From positions 186,001 to 250,000 of the forward strand of contig VXBP01004466.1 of assembly GCA_013400115.1 (NCBI GenBank): DNA of 64,000 bases. Reading direction: 5' to 3'. Each line of letters opens with the position of its first letter. Position 1 is the stretch's first letter. The position numbers were made by a program, and so were the translations under genes. The notes under the pieces were generated by a model. That model was given only the letters and a program-made list of their open reading frames with translations. It had not been told where the DNA came from and ran no database searches. The DNA is from Rhinopomastus cyanomelas (taxonomy: Eukaryota; Chordata; Aves; Bucerotiformes; Rhinopomastidae). Below, one piece after another: positions 1 through 12,777 of this stretch.

Positions 1-2250
1 GAGTTTTATGTGGTTTCTCATTTACAAGGATGCTGGGGAGGCCAGATTGTCACAGAAGATGTGGCAGACCTGGACTTCTCACATCTTTAACTATTTCCAG
101 AATTCTTGGGGTGGCTGGTTGCCCCATTGCCCTTCCTCCAGTGTGCCCAGCATTCCCAGGCCCAGGCTGCTTCTCCATCTCTGGGAGATACTGGGGGCTT
201 GGGCACCAAATCCAGCCAGCAGCAGAAGTAGCGGGAGATGTAAAGCGGCATTAGGGGGAAATGAAAGCTCAGAGAGAAGCATTTAAAGACTAAAGTTCCA
301 ATAAATCAGCAGAAGTGAGATTCCTCAGCAACAGACTTGTCTCTCTAGAGGAAGTTTCTATCCATGAGAGGTGGCTCCATGGCTTTTCTCAGGATGAGTC
401 CAGGGAAAAAAAACCCTCTGGGCTCCTTCTAAAGGGGCAGGGTAAGTGCTGCAGGCAGCTCAGCAAACACACAGTGCCATAGGTCCTGCTGCCAACCAGC
501 CAGCCCCATGGACAGTGTTCCCAGCTGCCAGTCCTGGGTCATCCATCCAGGATGGTCCTACAGTCACTACAACTGCTATCCCACAGGAGGCCTGAGCCAG
601 CTCCCAACACTGCAGTAGCCAAGAACTGTCACTTTCCAAGGGTGATAGTCTCCACCCAGCTCCCCTCCCCGTGGCAATGTCACCAGCCAGCCCAAGGCAC
701 ACATCCAGCTGCTTGAATAGCAAAGCCAGGGGGTGACACTCCTGCTGCCACTGCTACCCTCTGCCTGGTGGTACCCTGCAGTGATGCCAAACTCCACTGC
801 ATGTCCTGCATCTTCTCAGAGCCAGCCCTGGCAGGTACTGCCCACTGCAGGCTCTGCATCATCATTAGGAGGCTTTTGGAAGGCTGGAATTATTGACCAT
901 TAATCCTCACTTTCACTCCCCAGGCTGTTTTGAAGACAGACTCCTGGCCTCTCGCTTTGTTCCCTCACCAGTGGGAACAGCAGCAAAGGCAGATCCATTC
1001 GTTCCAAAGCAATTTTTAATGCCCTGTAGCTTAGCAGAGGCTCAAGCGTTACAATTCCTTCTGGCTCCTCTCTCCCTCAGAGGATATTAGATCTTTCTCT
1101 TGATACTTCCCCACTCTTTGTAGATGTTACCCTAGTTTTCATTTCCAGGGCTTCCAGGCTGTTTTTAACAATGCTGAGCTTTCAAGTTGCTTCCTTCAAA
1201 CTTTCTCCAGCCGTGCTTTCCCAGAGCCCAAACAGCTTTGATTACTCCCAGATGTTTTTCATTCGTTAATCCCATAACAGTATTGTGTAATGGTTTGGAA
1301 AGAAGACTGGCAGCAGGCACCTTGGGTTCTTTCTTCTGGTTCACCCAGTCCTTCCCCAGCAGAACATCTATGGGATTTATCCTACCAAAGCAATGCCATT
1401 AGCACCAGCTTATGCTGCTACAAAGAACAGGGCTGGAGGTGGCTGAAATCCTCTTGCTGATGAAGACAACCTTCTGAACGCAACACCCAGACCCTCTCTG
1501 CTGATATTTCCAAGCAGGGTGCAGGGAAGCCGAGCAGGCACTGCCTCACAGAAATGACCTTTTTCACCTCCAAGCTGGTGCCAAGCCCTTCCTACCTAGT
1601 ACCAGTAAACCAGCATCTGCATCTCGGCTCAGACCAAGTTTTCCTAGGCCTGGGTGGATGTGTGTGTACATCTTGACACAACTGGCTGAGCTCCTGCCCA
1701 GCCTCTGTGACCCTCCTGACTCCAGTGACCCTGTCACTCTCAAGCTTGAGCTATCACATTGCTAAACACCCATTCAAAATCACCTTATTCCCACTAGCAG
1801 GGTGTGGTGAGCTGGCAGGAGATGCAGTTCCTCTCCACCATCCACAAATCTTCCCCAAATCACCCCAACTATTCCAAATTTCTTGGTGCCTCCACCCACC
1901 CCGCCGGATCCTTCCACTTGTGTTTCTCAGGCCAGTGCTCAGCTCCACAAAGCCCGAGGTTACAGGGGCAGATGGGAATGTAGTACACAGTCATTTATGG
2001 ACAGCCATGCCAGGGCAAGGCAAGGAACAATAACAAAGGAGGAGAGAAACAAGATGAGAAAAGGAAAAAAAAATTAAGGGAGACTATTTTTTTTAGCAGA
2101 GGAGTAAGCTGAGGGGAAAACCAGCCTGTCCCAGCATCTCTCCATGGCTGCAGTGAGGTACCCAGCCCTGACAGCTTGTACCAGCTACCACTGGGAAAGC
2201 AGGTGAAGGGCAACCCAACAGCCAGACTGACCTGCCATAGGAAGACCCTA
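1..2250. other. intergenic, no gene seen
   Basis: No open frame with family resemblance, no splice-flanked open block and no repeat family I recognise in this stretch. Open frames are short and their translations look like random non-coding sequence. Confidence 0.6.
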
Positions 2251-2254
2251 CCTT

Positions 2255-3036
2255 AAGGGAAACATCAAGATTTAACAAAGCCAAGTGCCAGTTCACATAC
2301 CGTGGTCACAACAACCCCCAGCAGCGCTACAAGCTGGGGGAAGAGTGTCTGGAGAGCTGCCTGGCAGAAAAGGACCTGAGGGTGTTGGCTGACAATCAGC
2401 TGAATAGAAGCCAACAGGGTGGCCAGGTGGCCAAGAAGGCCAATAGCATCCCAGCCTGGATAAGGGGTAACCAGCAGGAGTAGGGAGGTGGTGGTGCTCC
2501 TGTACTCTGTACTGGTGAGACCACACCTTGAGTACTGGGTCCAGTTTTGGGTGCCACAGGATCAGAAGGGCATTGAGGGGCTGAAGTGGGGCCAGAGAAG
2601 CGTAACAAGGCTGGGGAGAGGTTTGGCAAACAGGCCTTCAGGAGAGCGGCTTAAGGAACTGGAGTTACTCAGTCGAGAGAAGGAGAGGCTGAGAGGAGAC
2701 CCTATTGCTCTCTACAGCTACCTAAAAGGAGGTTGTAGCGAGGTTGGTGCTGGTCTCTTGTCCCAGATTACTAATGACAGGACAAGAGGAAATGGCCTCA
2801 AGTTGTTTCAGGGGAGATTTAGATTGGATCTTAGGAAGAAGTTCTTTACTGAGAGAGTGGTTGGACACTGGAACAGGCTGCCCAGGGAAGTGGTGGAGTC
2901 ACATCGCAGGTGTTTAAAAAACAAGCAACTAGAGCACTGGAGGCCATGGTCTAGGGGTTAGGGAGCTGTTGGGCTGAGGGCTGGACTTGATGATCCTGAC
3001 AGTCCTTCCAGCCATAATGATTCTATTACTCTATCT
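2255..3036 (+). mobile_element. CR1 LINE, 3' part, plus strand
   Basis: The segment starts with the CR1 block that reads 'aagccaagtgccag' and 'cacaacaacccccagcag', runs through the end of ORF2 (the frame at 2488-2961 has the CR1 C-terminal pattern VRPHLEYWVQFW and NRLPREVV), and ends in the CR1 3' region (GGACTTGATGATCC, then ATGATTCTATTACTCTAT). Several substitutions and short indels mark it as an inactive 5'-truncated copy. The frame is the decayed remnant of the LINE and is not a host gene. Confidence 0.9.
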
Positions 3037-5410
3037 GTGCCTCTGCCTGGGACGCAGTGCAGCCCGAGCCCCATCACAGCAGGGTGCAGCACAGCACTGA
3101 GCAGATGTGCCTTAGGCCAGCTCTGTCTGAGCAGGTTTGACCAGGGCTGCACCCAAGACACTCAGGAGATCAGGGAGGAGGCTGAAGGAGTAGAAGCAAG
3201 CCAAGCTGTGAGTGAAGAGTGTCAATGCTTGGAAAGTGCAACCAATTTGCTTTTAGTACAGTTCATGCCTCTCCAGCAGTGCCTAGAATAACAAATTCCT
3301 TCCACCCTCCTAGGGCTGAATTGCTGGAGGAAGCTGCTGAGAAACTTAATTGATTAGCTGGATGCATGCACAGAAAAAAAAAATGCTCAGCATCAAGGAA
3401 GTCACTGTCTTGACAGTTAATGCAGACACTGGTAGGAGATTGGAGAGACCAGCTGCAGTTTTTATCACACAACCCCTTCTTTTAGCCAGGGAACAAAGCA
3501 AGGTCTGTTTTGATGGAGTGATCCATTTTGTAGTGGCAGCCAGGGGCTGGAGCATTTGGGCTATGTCCAGTCTGCACTCAACACCCACCCAGGGCTTACT
3601 GGGCAGGCACAACCTCATCCTGCACCCCAGCACCTTGGAGGGCAAGGAGGGCAGACTCTGGGCTCCCTGCATTTGTCACCATCACCACTCCAGACCCAGA
3701 GCTTCCTACCAGCATGAGAAACCCTGAGCTGCAGGAATAGACACTGAGGGCAACTGCAGCATACAGGGTGCAGGGGATAAAGCATTCTGTATAGTACATT
3801 GGAGGAGCAAGTTTCCAGATACGACACAGGATCCTCCCAAAACCAGAGGTGCCCATCTTCCCTAGCCCCTGTTTGCCACCTGCCCCCTCCCGACCTCTGC
3901 CTGGGCTTTCTGCTTTGCTCTCAGCTCTCTGCCCTTCCTGCCACAGGGTCAGCACCTGTGATTCCGTCACAAGTCTATTGGGCAAAAGGAAACAAGAAGC
4001 CAAAGGCCTGCAGGGGCTGTGAACCTGCCTGTCATATTCTCTGACAGTCTCAAAACCTTTTCCTGTTTGTGTTTTTCCCAAACTGTCACCACTCACCACA
4101 CCACTTGTTTAAACCTCTGATCCTGAAAGCTTCCCTGAGCCCTCTGCAAGACAAATGGAGAGATCACGGTCTGGTCTCTGAGGGGATTAGACAGCACCTC
4201 TGAAGCAATGAGGCTGACAATGCCAGAGCTCCCACAGCAAGTATGGGCAAAAGGTGGGAGGCAGGCAGCCTTCTGCTAAACCTCAGCTTCCTCCTCTCCC
4301 TCTAACCACTCAGCTTCCACTTTTTTGGCTCCTGTGAGGATGAAAGGCAAAGAAAAGGGTTCAGTCCTCCTGTTTGCTCTCTGCTGAGCAGGGCTGCTCT
4401 CTTGCCCCCCACTTCCCCTGTGCTGCTATTTGACCTGAGCAGCCCAGAGGAATTTCAGTCATGGTTCATTCCTAGCACAGCATCAGTTTTCTGGAGCGAA
4501 ATGAGAACAGCTGCCAAGAAAAAATATCTTTCCCTGATGCCTGGCACTTCTCATGGGCAGAACAAAACTTCTTGAAACCCCAGGGGAAAAACCACCAGAG
4601 CTCAACTGCAGCAAACCCCAGCCCACTGCAGCCCATCCTTTCCAAGGACTTTTGCAACATGAGGGGGCTCAGGCAGAGTCTAATGTGCATGATGACAGCA
4701 CTCATATGGTAAAAGCTCTGAATGGAAGAGGAGCTAGAGAGAGATCTCTTTAGCAGAAGGCAGAATGCTGTAGGACACAGTGTCCTCTGGCTGAACCCCC
4801 ACCACCCCCAACATCAACAACCAGCTGTGCCCAGTGTCCTCCTACCTGTCCAGGCCTGCTGTACCTATTGTAACTGGATGGGATAGAGGCAGGTAGGTGG
4901 TGCTGATATGGAACATGCTGAGTTCACACATGGCTTGCTATGAAAGAGCTTTTGAGGTTCTTTCACAGTCATTAGTCTGCTAAGCAAGATTTGTTGCCAA
5001 GAGCTTGAGAAAGCCTGGTGCCACTAGAGTCAGCCTTGTGGGGAGGGATGCACAGAGGCACTGCATGGGCTAAGCTGGCTCTCCAATTTCAGGTGGAGCC
5101 TATGTGATTGATGTGTGCTTGAACAGCAGAGCTGATAGATGCACACAACCCTTTGCCCCTTGGAGGTTAATATCTGCCCTAGGGATGAACCAAACAGGGA
5201 CAGAACCTGCAGTATCGGCCCTGCCATGCTCATCAGTTCCTTCTCAGATTGCTGTGGCTCCATAGGGCTTTCAATTGAGGTTAAAGACTCGTGTGCAGGG
5301 TCTCTGCTTACTGGGAGCAGTAAGAAACAGGGGGGTAAAGGTAACTGATGCAGTCAGGCAGAGCTCCAGCAACGGTTCAGGAGCAATAGCATCGTTTGGG
5401 AACAGGGAGA
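3037..5410. other. intergenic, no gene seen
   Basis: No recognisable exon, RNA gene or repeat. Several overlapping open frames near 3.6-4.1 kb lie on both strands with no splice context or family similarity. Confidence 0.55.
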
Positions 5411-5452
5411 TCACAGAATCATAGACTCATTGAATCATAGAACTGATGGTCA
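5411..5452 (-). repeat. probable CR1 tail fragment
   Basis: A short run with three copies of an 'aatcatag' unit resembles the reverse complement of a CR1 3' microsatellite tail followed by a few unique bases. It is too short and decayed to assign to a subfamily. Confidence 0.4.
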
Positions 5453-8400
5453 GAGACAGCCAGAAATGAACTGAGAAAAGATTTGCTGAAGACCTGGGAC
5501 CAGCAGACACACTCAAGCAGCCTCAGAGCATAGGGATCCTTGGCATTTCCAGCTGAAGGAGCAGCACTTGCTCTGTGTTTGTTCACATCTTGAGTGCAAT
5601 GGACAGAATAAGGTCAGAATTACTGGCAATGCAGTTTCTTGGAGGGCTTGAACCAGCAGACACCTGACTTTTCTGGTAACCAGGTTCTCCCTTCAATCAT
5701 GATGCAGAAGGCAGCCTTCAGACAGCACAAAGACAATATGCTTTTGCTTCTTTATTCTGATTGAGACTGAGGATGGCTAGGAAGTGCCCATGGCAGTTAG
5801 TGCTCAGCAGTGTCAGCCTGACAGCAATGGGCCTGATGGAGGCTCAGCTTCCCCCTCTCAGTGCATCATTTGAGCAGGATATGCTGGAACAGGCTCAGTC
5901 AGCAGCAGTACAAGCCCATAACTCACCCCACCTCGGGGGTTCACTGAAGTAAGAGCACTGCTTCTCCAAGTGTGAGGATTTTTAGGCTTGAAGCATGTAG
6001 AGTTCACAACTAGGACAGATGCAGCACTGATCTGCTAAATCCTGAGGCAGTGGCACAAGGTTAACCCCAGTTAAGACACGTTTAGGTCTTCTGTGAAGGT
6101 GACGTGAAGCTCACATTGCGACACGTGTTATGTCCTCAGCCACTGCAGGTTGGGAGTTGACCCTGAATGCTGCAAAGACTGAAGCTACTGACTGCAGTCA
6201 AGTCACAACAGCATTCCAGCTTGTAGATTGAAGATGGCAGAAAAGTCTGATCCTTGGAAAAAGCAGAAGTTTCTTTGTGATGCAGGCTTTCAGGCCAGGT
6301 TTACACAGCAAGCCAGTCTCAGCAAGACTTGACTGCAGCTTCTCCTTCCATTTCTTGGCTAGGCCAGGCCACTCTGTTATAACAACACAAGCAAAGTCCA
6401 CTGTCACAAACACCATCTGCTGAAGAGGAGGGAAAGTTTCACACTGTGTCAGTCTCTTTCATCTCAGTGTAGGTTCTGCACAGGAGCTGGCTGAAGTTTG
6501 AAAATCCAAGGAGACCCCCAGCAACAGCTTTTCTCCATGCTCTCTGTGGGCAGTTCCTGATTTTGTTAGAACTGGACTTCAGGGAGGCAGGACAGTACAG
6601 GAGCAGGGCACCCTTCAGTCTTTAGTAAAAACCGAATCAGGGGTTTCCCTCACCAAGCTGCAATGAAGTCCCAGGCAGTGAAGCAGCCCTGCTCAAGAGC
6701 TAAGCCAGCCCCGCTGAGCTCGGTCTTTCTGCTGAGTCTAGGTCTGTGAGGAACTACCAGATCCATCTTCCCTCCCATACCTGCATGGAGGTAGCAGCAA
6801 GGTCAGCTTCTGAAGCCACCCAATAGGTATCTTACCTTTGCTCGAAATTGCATCTTCAGATCACAGCTCATCCTCAGATTGAGCAGCTGAAGCAGAAATA
6901 TAATCCTAGCGGGTAGAGCAAATACAGCCGATCAGAGCACATTTCTGTAGCCTCACACACCAGCCAAAGCAGGTCACAGCAGAGAGCAGGTACTGTGCTG
7001 TGGATGCTGAAGTGACACATAACCCACAGCTCAGTGTGGGGCAGAGCAGGATTGGGCCAGAAGGAGACCAGGACTAACACAAGACCATTCAGGAGCAGAG
7101 TGATGCAACTGGGCAGAAACTAGACCTAACTGGGGGATAGTGACCAGCTGAGACCTCAGGCAGGTTGGTGGGGTGTACAGTCCCTCTCTGTACTGTTCTC
7201 CTATGTCCTCCTCACAGATGCATCTTCACTTTCCTAAAGAGAAGAGCAATACCCTGCAATCCCACACAGATTATGGTCCTGCTCCAGGGCTTGGGATGTG
7301 GTACCCAGAACTTCAGTCTGCACAGACACTGGGAAGCAACCACACACCTCCAGCAGCCTACAATACCTAGAGCTTCAGATCAAGTCCCTCAGCCTGGAGC
7401 CAAACCAGGACAACAGCTCCAGCTCTTTAAGGGCAAAAAAGTTGAAGTCATGTTGCCAGCTGCAAATTTCAGCAGGAATTACATAGGGTTTGTGCTCTGG
7501 TAAGGCACCAGGTGCTGGTAGCGCTATGGATGCAGATGAGGAAGAAGGGGCAGTGGGCCAGGGATTGAGAGGTCCCTTCTTCTGAGAGAGGTGCTCAGGG
7601 GAAAGAGGGGCTCCCAATTCCTGCCCTCTTCCCATGCAATCAAGGTACCCCATCAGTAAGCCCACCCACAGCACCTTGATCCTTTGAGGTCCCTGAGACT
7701 TGCCCACCACAGACCTCAGGTCTGAGGGAGAGAAGCACAGGTGTAAGCTCTCTCAGTCACTGATTCCCAACATAGATACCCTGGCTGTGAACTGGGATCC
7801 TCCAACTGGCCAAACGAAGACATCAAAAGTGGTGCCTGCAGCCTCTTGGAGGAGGATGTTAGGGAAGTGATTATGAATTTGGAGCCTCCCAAAGCATGGT
7901 AGCAGCTGGATGCTCTGAATGAATAAAACCCTGCCAAAAATTAGGATCTGTTTCTGCAAAGCTGCAACAGCAAAGTTGTTTGTCTTTGCTCCTTCCCCTC
8001 CCAACCATGTTGTTTTAAACATTTACAGAGACCTTTATAGTGTTTAAATAATGGTTGGGGGTGAGGGGGGATTGTTTTCATGTCTTTGCCAGCTGCTCCA
8101 AGTCAGCAGCACTCCACACGCACAACTTCTGGTAAGTCAGGTGCTGTGGTTTGAGCTGCACCACCCAAGCTGTCCGAGTTACCCCACCTCAGTTTCCATT
8201 GCCCCACAGCTGGTCTGGCAGAAGGAACCCATATGACCCCACCAAGCCTCAGATATGGGGCAAGGGCTGAGAACAGAGAGTGACAGCAGGCCCCTCTACT
8301 CAGCAGGTTGTGTCTGGGGGGATTGAAGAGCTGGCAAGAGAAGCCCCCAAATTTGCTGGATCAGGGGGTACACATCCAGCCACCCCCAAGCCACAGAGCT

Positions 8401-10045
8401 CACAGACACCTATGTGCTGGGCAGCCATACTAGAGTTTTATCCCCTTGACATGGAGGAGGAGAGGTGGAGGAGGATGCAGCCACTTCTGAGCTCTCCCAT
8501 CTCTGAGCAGAAGTGCTACAGATCAGCCATCTTCTGTGGAGCATGTTCTCCCACCCACCTCCTTCAGCAGCAAGGCTGCTCAAGATGACAGAAGAGGAGA
8601 GCACTTGAAATGTGCATGGGGAGAAATGGATGAAGACAGACTGACCTTTAAGCAGCAGCAGAAGTGTTATAGGTCAACAGCACCCCAGCAGCACCTGCAC
8701 TGGTAGGTAAATCAGAAAGAAGGGCACCCGAGTCTCTCCCTTGTGGGCAGGTCTCCAAGAATTTGAGGGTAGTGTTGGGCTGATTGAGTTTCATTTGCAA
8801 CCTGGCAGACGCTAGGGGAAAAGGGAGCAAGGAAGGTTGCAGAGGAGAGCTTTTTGCAGGATGTTTGGACAGAGTAAAAGGACAGAGAAGTGAGCACAAG
8901 GCACGCTGTGGAAGCAGGATGTGGGATAGAGCTAATGTTTATACAGTCAGCTGTGGGCTAATCCACAGGAGGCTTTAGAGATCATAAAAGCCATCTGTAA
9001 GCAGAGAGATCACATTCTGTAGGAAACTAGTGGTTTAAAACAATGCGACCCTCACTCTTTGATCTATTCTGAAGAAATCAGTCTTGGGAGCTTGAAGGAA
9101 AGGACAACTAGATCCATAAGTCCTGCCTGCACAGGCAAAGTGCATAAGGAGGACCATTCATGGTCTCTTCCTGGACAAGAACTTAGGGGCATCAAACAAC
9201 AATAACAGAAGCCAGAGCCAGAACAAAAGAAAAAAAGCTGGTCCTGTCACAGCATTTGCGAATCTATACAAGCCCTACCCACAGGAGGGAATGGCTGTGA
9301 CAGGGGAATTGGGCAAAGTCATGGAAAAGAGCATTACTGAAATCTCCATCCCAGAGAAAATCCATTGCTAGAGGCACTGAACTGACACCTGGCTCTTGAA
9401 GTTCACAGCCCTCCAACTGTTGGTGGCTGGGAAGGTGCTGGGACATGGACCATGGGTCATCACCCCCATCCTATACTGTCCTAGGCATCCATTTTGGACA
9501 TCTCTTAAGATGTAAGTCTGGGTGGCCCTTGGGCCAATGCCCCAGAGCAAGAATCTTCAAGAAGTCACCCAGAAGCTGCTCTCAACAGATCTCACAGACA
9601 GCATAAGGCCTTTAACCAACTCTCCTCTGTAATCAGTTAATTGCCTTGGACTTGGTTAGATCAGGCCATTGCCCTGCTTTCCCTTCACAAACAACCTAGC
9701 AGGTCCTGAAATACAGTGACCTTTAATCGTTTAACATGTTCTTTCCCACTTTGCTGTGAAAGTAGCAGAGCTGCTATTCTCAAAAGTGTCTCAGAACAAG
9801 TATCTCCTTCTTCTGGTATAAAGTCCGGGGTGAAAGAGGTGAGAGATAAAGCACTTGCAAGTCTCCTTTTTCAGCAGAAAGGAATGGCGGTGGTTTTTAT
9901 CGTGCTCCGACACAACGACTAGACCTCAGTACACTCCATGCTAATTACGTGCAAATATACACTCATTTGCCTCATGTGTGCCCAGCATGGTTCTGGTATC
10001 TAACACTGCTAGATATAGCATTGCTTACGTGACAGAGCTGATTGG
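5453..10045. other. intergenic, no gene seen
   Basis: No exon or RNA gene could be supported on either strand. In mammals CYGB and PRCD lie on this side of SNHG16. I looked for their conserved peptides (for example GKAHALKHK of cytoglobin and MCTTLFLL of PRCD) and did not find them. Confidence 0.5.
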
Positions 10046-10475
10046 GTTGACAGAGTTTATTAGGGTTGGAAGGCGCCTTTGAAGTCCATCAGGTCCAACC
10101 CTCCCGCTCAAGCAGGATACAAATTGTTGAAAAGCATAACCACCTAAAACACTGAAATCAACTACACAAAACCACATCTAGATGGGTCTGAAACATCTCC
10201 AGAGAAGAGAACTCCACAAACTCCCTGGGCAACTCATTCCAATATTTAAAGACTGTTAAAAAAGTTTTTCCTCACACTGAGGTGAAACTTCCTATGTTGA
10301 AGCTTGCACACATTACCCCTTGTCCTGTCTGATGCAATTGAAAAGAGAGTGATTAAATCCCCTCATAGCCTTCTTTTGTCCAAACTAAAAAGGTCCAAAT
10401 TTTCTCAATCTCTCTTCACAAGGCAGTTGTTCCAGACCCCCAATCATCCTCACAGCTCTGCACTGAACTTAACTC
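10046..10475 (-). mobile_element. CR1 LINE fragment, minus strand
   Basis: Read on the plus strand it begins like an inverted CR1 tail (TTAGGGTTGGAAGGCGCCT, then GTCCAACCCTCCCGCTCAAG) and continues through the inverted region that ends in the block around 'aggtccaaattttctcaatc'. Divergence from other copies in the window is high and the microsatellite tail is lost, so it is an older insertion. Confidence 0.85.
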
Positions 10476-12464
10476 TCACGTTGACAGAATCAATGGCTGT
10501 TTAGCCAAGTGATCCAAGCAAACAGAACTGTTTGTGGTAAGAGGACCTGAGAAGTTCCTCATTAATATCACTTACACATTAACTCATTCCTTTTCTGCTT
10601 ATCTTGCCTTTAATATCTCACGCTGACATAGAAGCCCAAAGCCCAGTCAACTCTGTTCCTGGTAACGTCTTATCTAGCTGGGCCCTAAAGACCTTCTGTG
10701 ATGGAAATCTTACTCCTGGTTTCAGTGTTCAGTTTGTTCTCTACCTCTGAGCACATTTCTGTGGCTCTACACAGCTTCCATCTCTGACTATGTTCTAAGG
10801 TTCTATATTTTAATTAAACATGAAGAACCCATGGAGAAGCAGGATTCCTACTGCTATTGCTCAACAAGTGCATATGTCTGGCCCCAGGATTTGCCCATGT
10901 GCACACTGCCATCAGAACAATTTGTTGTGTGCTCTCAGTTCCCATCAGCTCCTCTGAGGAACGAAGCTGTGAAAGCAATCTGGCTACCTCTGACAAAAAG
11001 GTCGTTTTGCCTGGCTGGGACATCAGACCTGACGTGATCAAGTCAGCCCATCAGCTTGTCTCCATTCCCCTCAAGCTCCCTGCTGCACTTGAAGACACAA
11101 CTTTAACATTGGTTTGTTTCACTGTGTCCAAAGCTCAGTTGAGAAAAGGGGGAAGACGCAAGAGGAACAGCTGAGTGGCTGAAATTGCCATTTCTTCCAC
11201 TGTTCAGCACCATCAGGAGGAGATAAGGGGAAGTTTTCCGTTCTCTGCCTGCAGGAATCCACATCATAGCCTTGCCTGCAGATACCACAGTGCTCCCAGG
11301 AAAGCCATCCCTCCATAAAGATAAAGCTCTTGCTATTTGGTGTACAAGATTCAGCCTTCAGACAGGCTTCAGTTACAGCAGAGCTTTTCTGAGCCTGCTA
11401 AAATTCTACAGAAGGACCGAGGACACGCAGAGGAGGAGCGGGCTTAGGTATGCCTTTAACATTAAAGGAAGGCTTAAGAGCTTTGCTGCCAGAAGAGAAG
11501 GACGTTTTGTTTGCAGCGTGCCTTGTCCTGTGTGGGAAGATGTGGCTTGTCTGCTCCTGAGCTTCAAAGAGCCTTTCTGGTGTTTCTTGGGACTGATTTG
11601 AAGCAGCAGACACCAGGATCCAGGACCCCATGGAAGGCTTTTTATAATACAACAGACCTTTTCTCTCAGAAGTCTGGCACCTGAAATACCAGCAAGCAAT
11701 CTCCAGCTGTACCCCAAGGGACTGCTCTTTGTGCACTGCTGTGCGCACAGAAAATGCAACAAACATCCATCTAGCTACCCCCTGCACCTCAGCATCTTCT
11801 CATGCTTCATGTGCTCAAGCCACACAGGGGACTTGGCAATGGGGAACTCTAGCAATGCAAGGGGGCTTTCCTTTTTAACGTGTTCAGATGCCTCAGTTGC
11901 TTCCCCTGGCCATGTGTTGGAGATGATAACCACAGCAGGACACCTCTGAACAAACAGATGCTGCTTCTTCTCAGGCTTTCTGGAACCCTGTCTGCAGGGT
12001 GACCAGGACAGACAGGAAGAAAAAAAAAATCAAGAAGAAACCAATTTTCTGTCAGAAACCACAGAGATAGTCTCCCTGGAAGGACTTAGAGGCAGCCAAG
12101 AGGGGAAATGGATTGGAAATTGGAAGGAGACCTTTTTCCTCAGTTTAAGTGTGGGATCAAAGCTCAGCTGGGTTCAGGGAGACTCTGTCATTGATTTCTG
12201 TTTGTCTTTCTGCCTTTCCCTTCTCTGTCACATACTGCACCCATTCTCCTGTTATCTGCTCCAGGGATTACCAAATACTCTACAGCATTGCTCAGACTTC
12301 TGTGTGGAGGGTGATGCTGTGGCTTTGCAGGGCAGATACTGAAGCACTTTGAGAAAGCAGAAAAATGGGGGCTTAATGTAGGCTGTTGCTGGTGAGAGCA
12401 ATTCCCTCCATATTCTGAGCTGGCAAGCCAACAGCAGCCCCATAGCATTCACACATTGAAGATC
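10476..12464. other. intergenic, no gene seen
   Basis: No supported gene. Overlapping antisense frames near 11.3-11.8 kb are open for about 110-130 codons on both strands, but they lack splice sites, family motifs and a plausible promoter. Confidence 0.5.
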
Positions 12465-12777
12465 TCCACATCCTTTTAATAGCTTTATTTACTTGTACAA
12501 CCTTTCAAAGGCCAGAGCAAGAAAAAAACCACAACTGATGGCAATTTGCCACAGAAAATCTATCAAAATTATGTCCAAATTGCCTTAGGGAACAGCATTG
12601 CCATGGCCTGCCGAAGGACAGTGTGGTCACCCAGACTAACTTCCTTGGCATCCCTAGGAAGGCTCCGGGACCCTTCAGAGGAGCCACCACGTTCCGAGGA
12701 CCTCTGGGAGGCTTCTCGCTGTACTGCAGCTCCTGGACGAAAGTCACTCGGAAAGATGTGTGGGACGTGGTCGCCCT
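12465..12777 (-). other. candidate 3' terminal exon, unidentified gene
   Basis: On the minus strand a pyrimidine-rich acceptor (CTCTTCCCTTTAG) precedes a block open in two frames. It is followed by a canonical AATAAA at 12484-12489 and a GT-rich downstream stretch. CpG density across 12.60-12.78 kb is clearly above that of the flanks, as expected of a constrained exon or a small CpG cluster. One frame ends in the residues LFPKAIWT before a TAA; the other stays open to about 12505. Neither matches a family I recognise. No upstream exons were identified, though the CpG island at 16.1 kb could be a divergent promoter. It could also be the end of a long non-coding RNA. Confidence 0.35.
12484..12489 (-). 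promoter_or_regulatory. poly(A) signal AATAAA, minus strand
   Basis: Canonical hexamer in the context AAGTAAATAAAGC on the minus strand, about 290 bases after the candidate acceptor. It supports a transcript end near 12465. Confidence 0.4.

Noticed and set aside
2488..2961. 157-codon plus-strand open frame as a gene
   Set aside because: Its residues are the CR1 ORF2 C-terminal pattern and the frame lies inside a CR1 copy with a CR1 tail.
1..12000. CYGB or PRCD exons, expected from mammalian gene order
   Set aside because: None of their conserved peptides could be found on either strand. They may lie outside the window or be lost.
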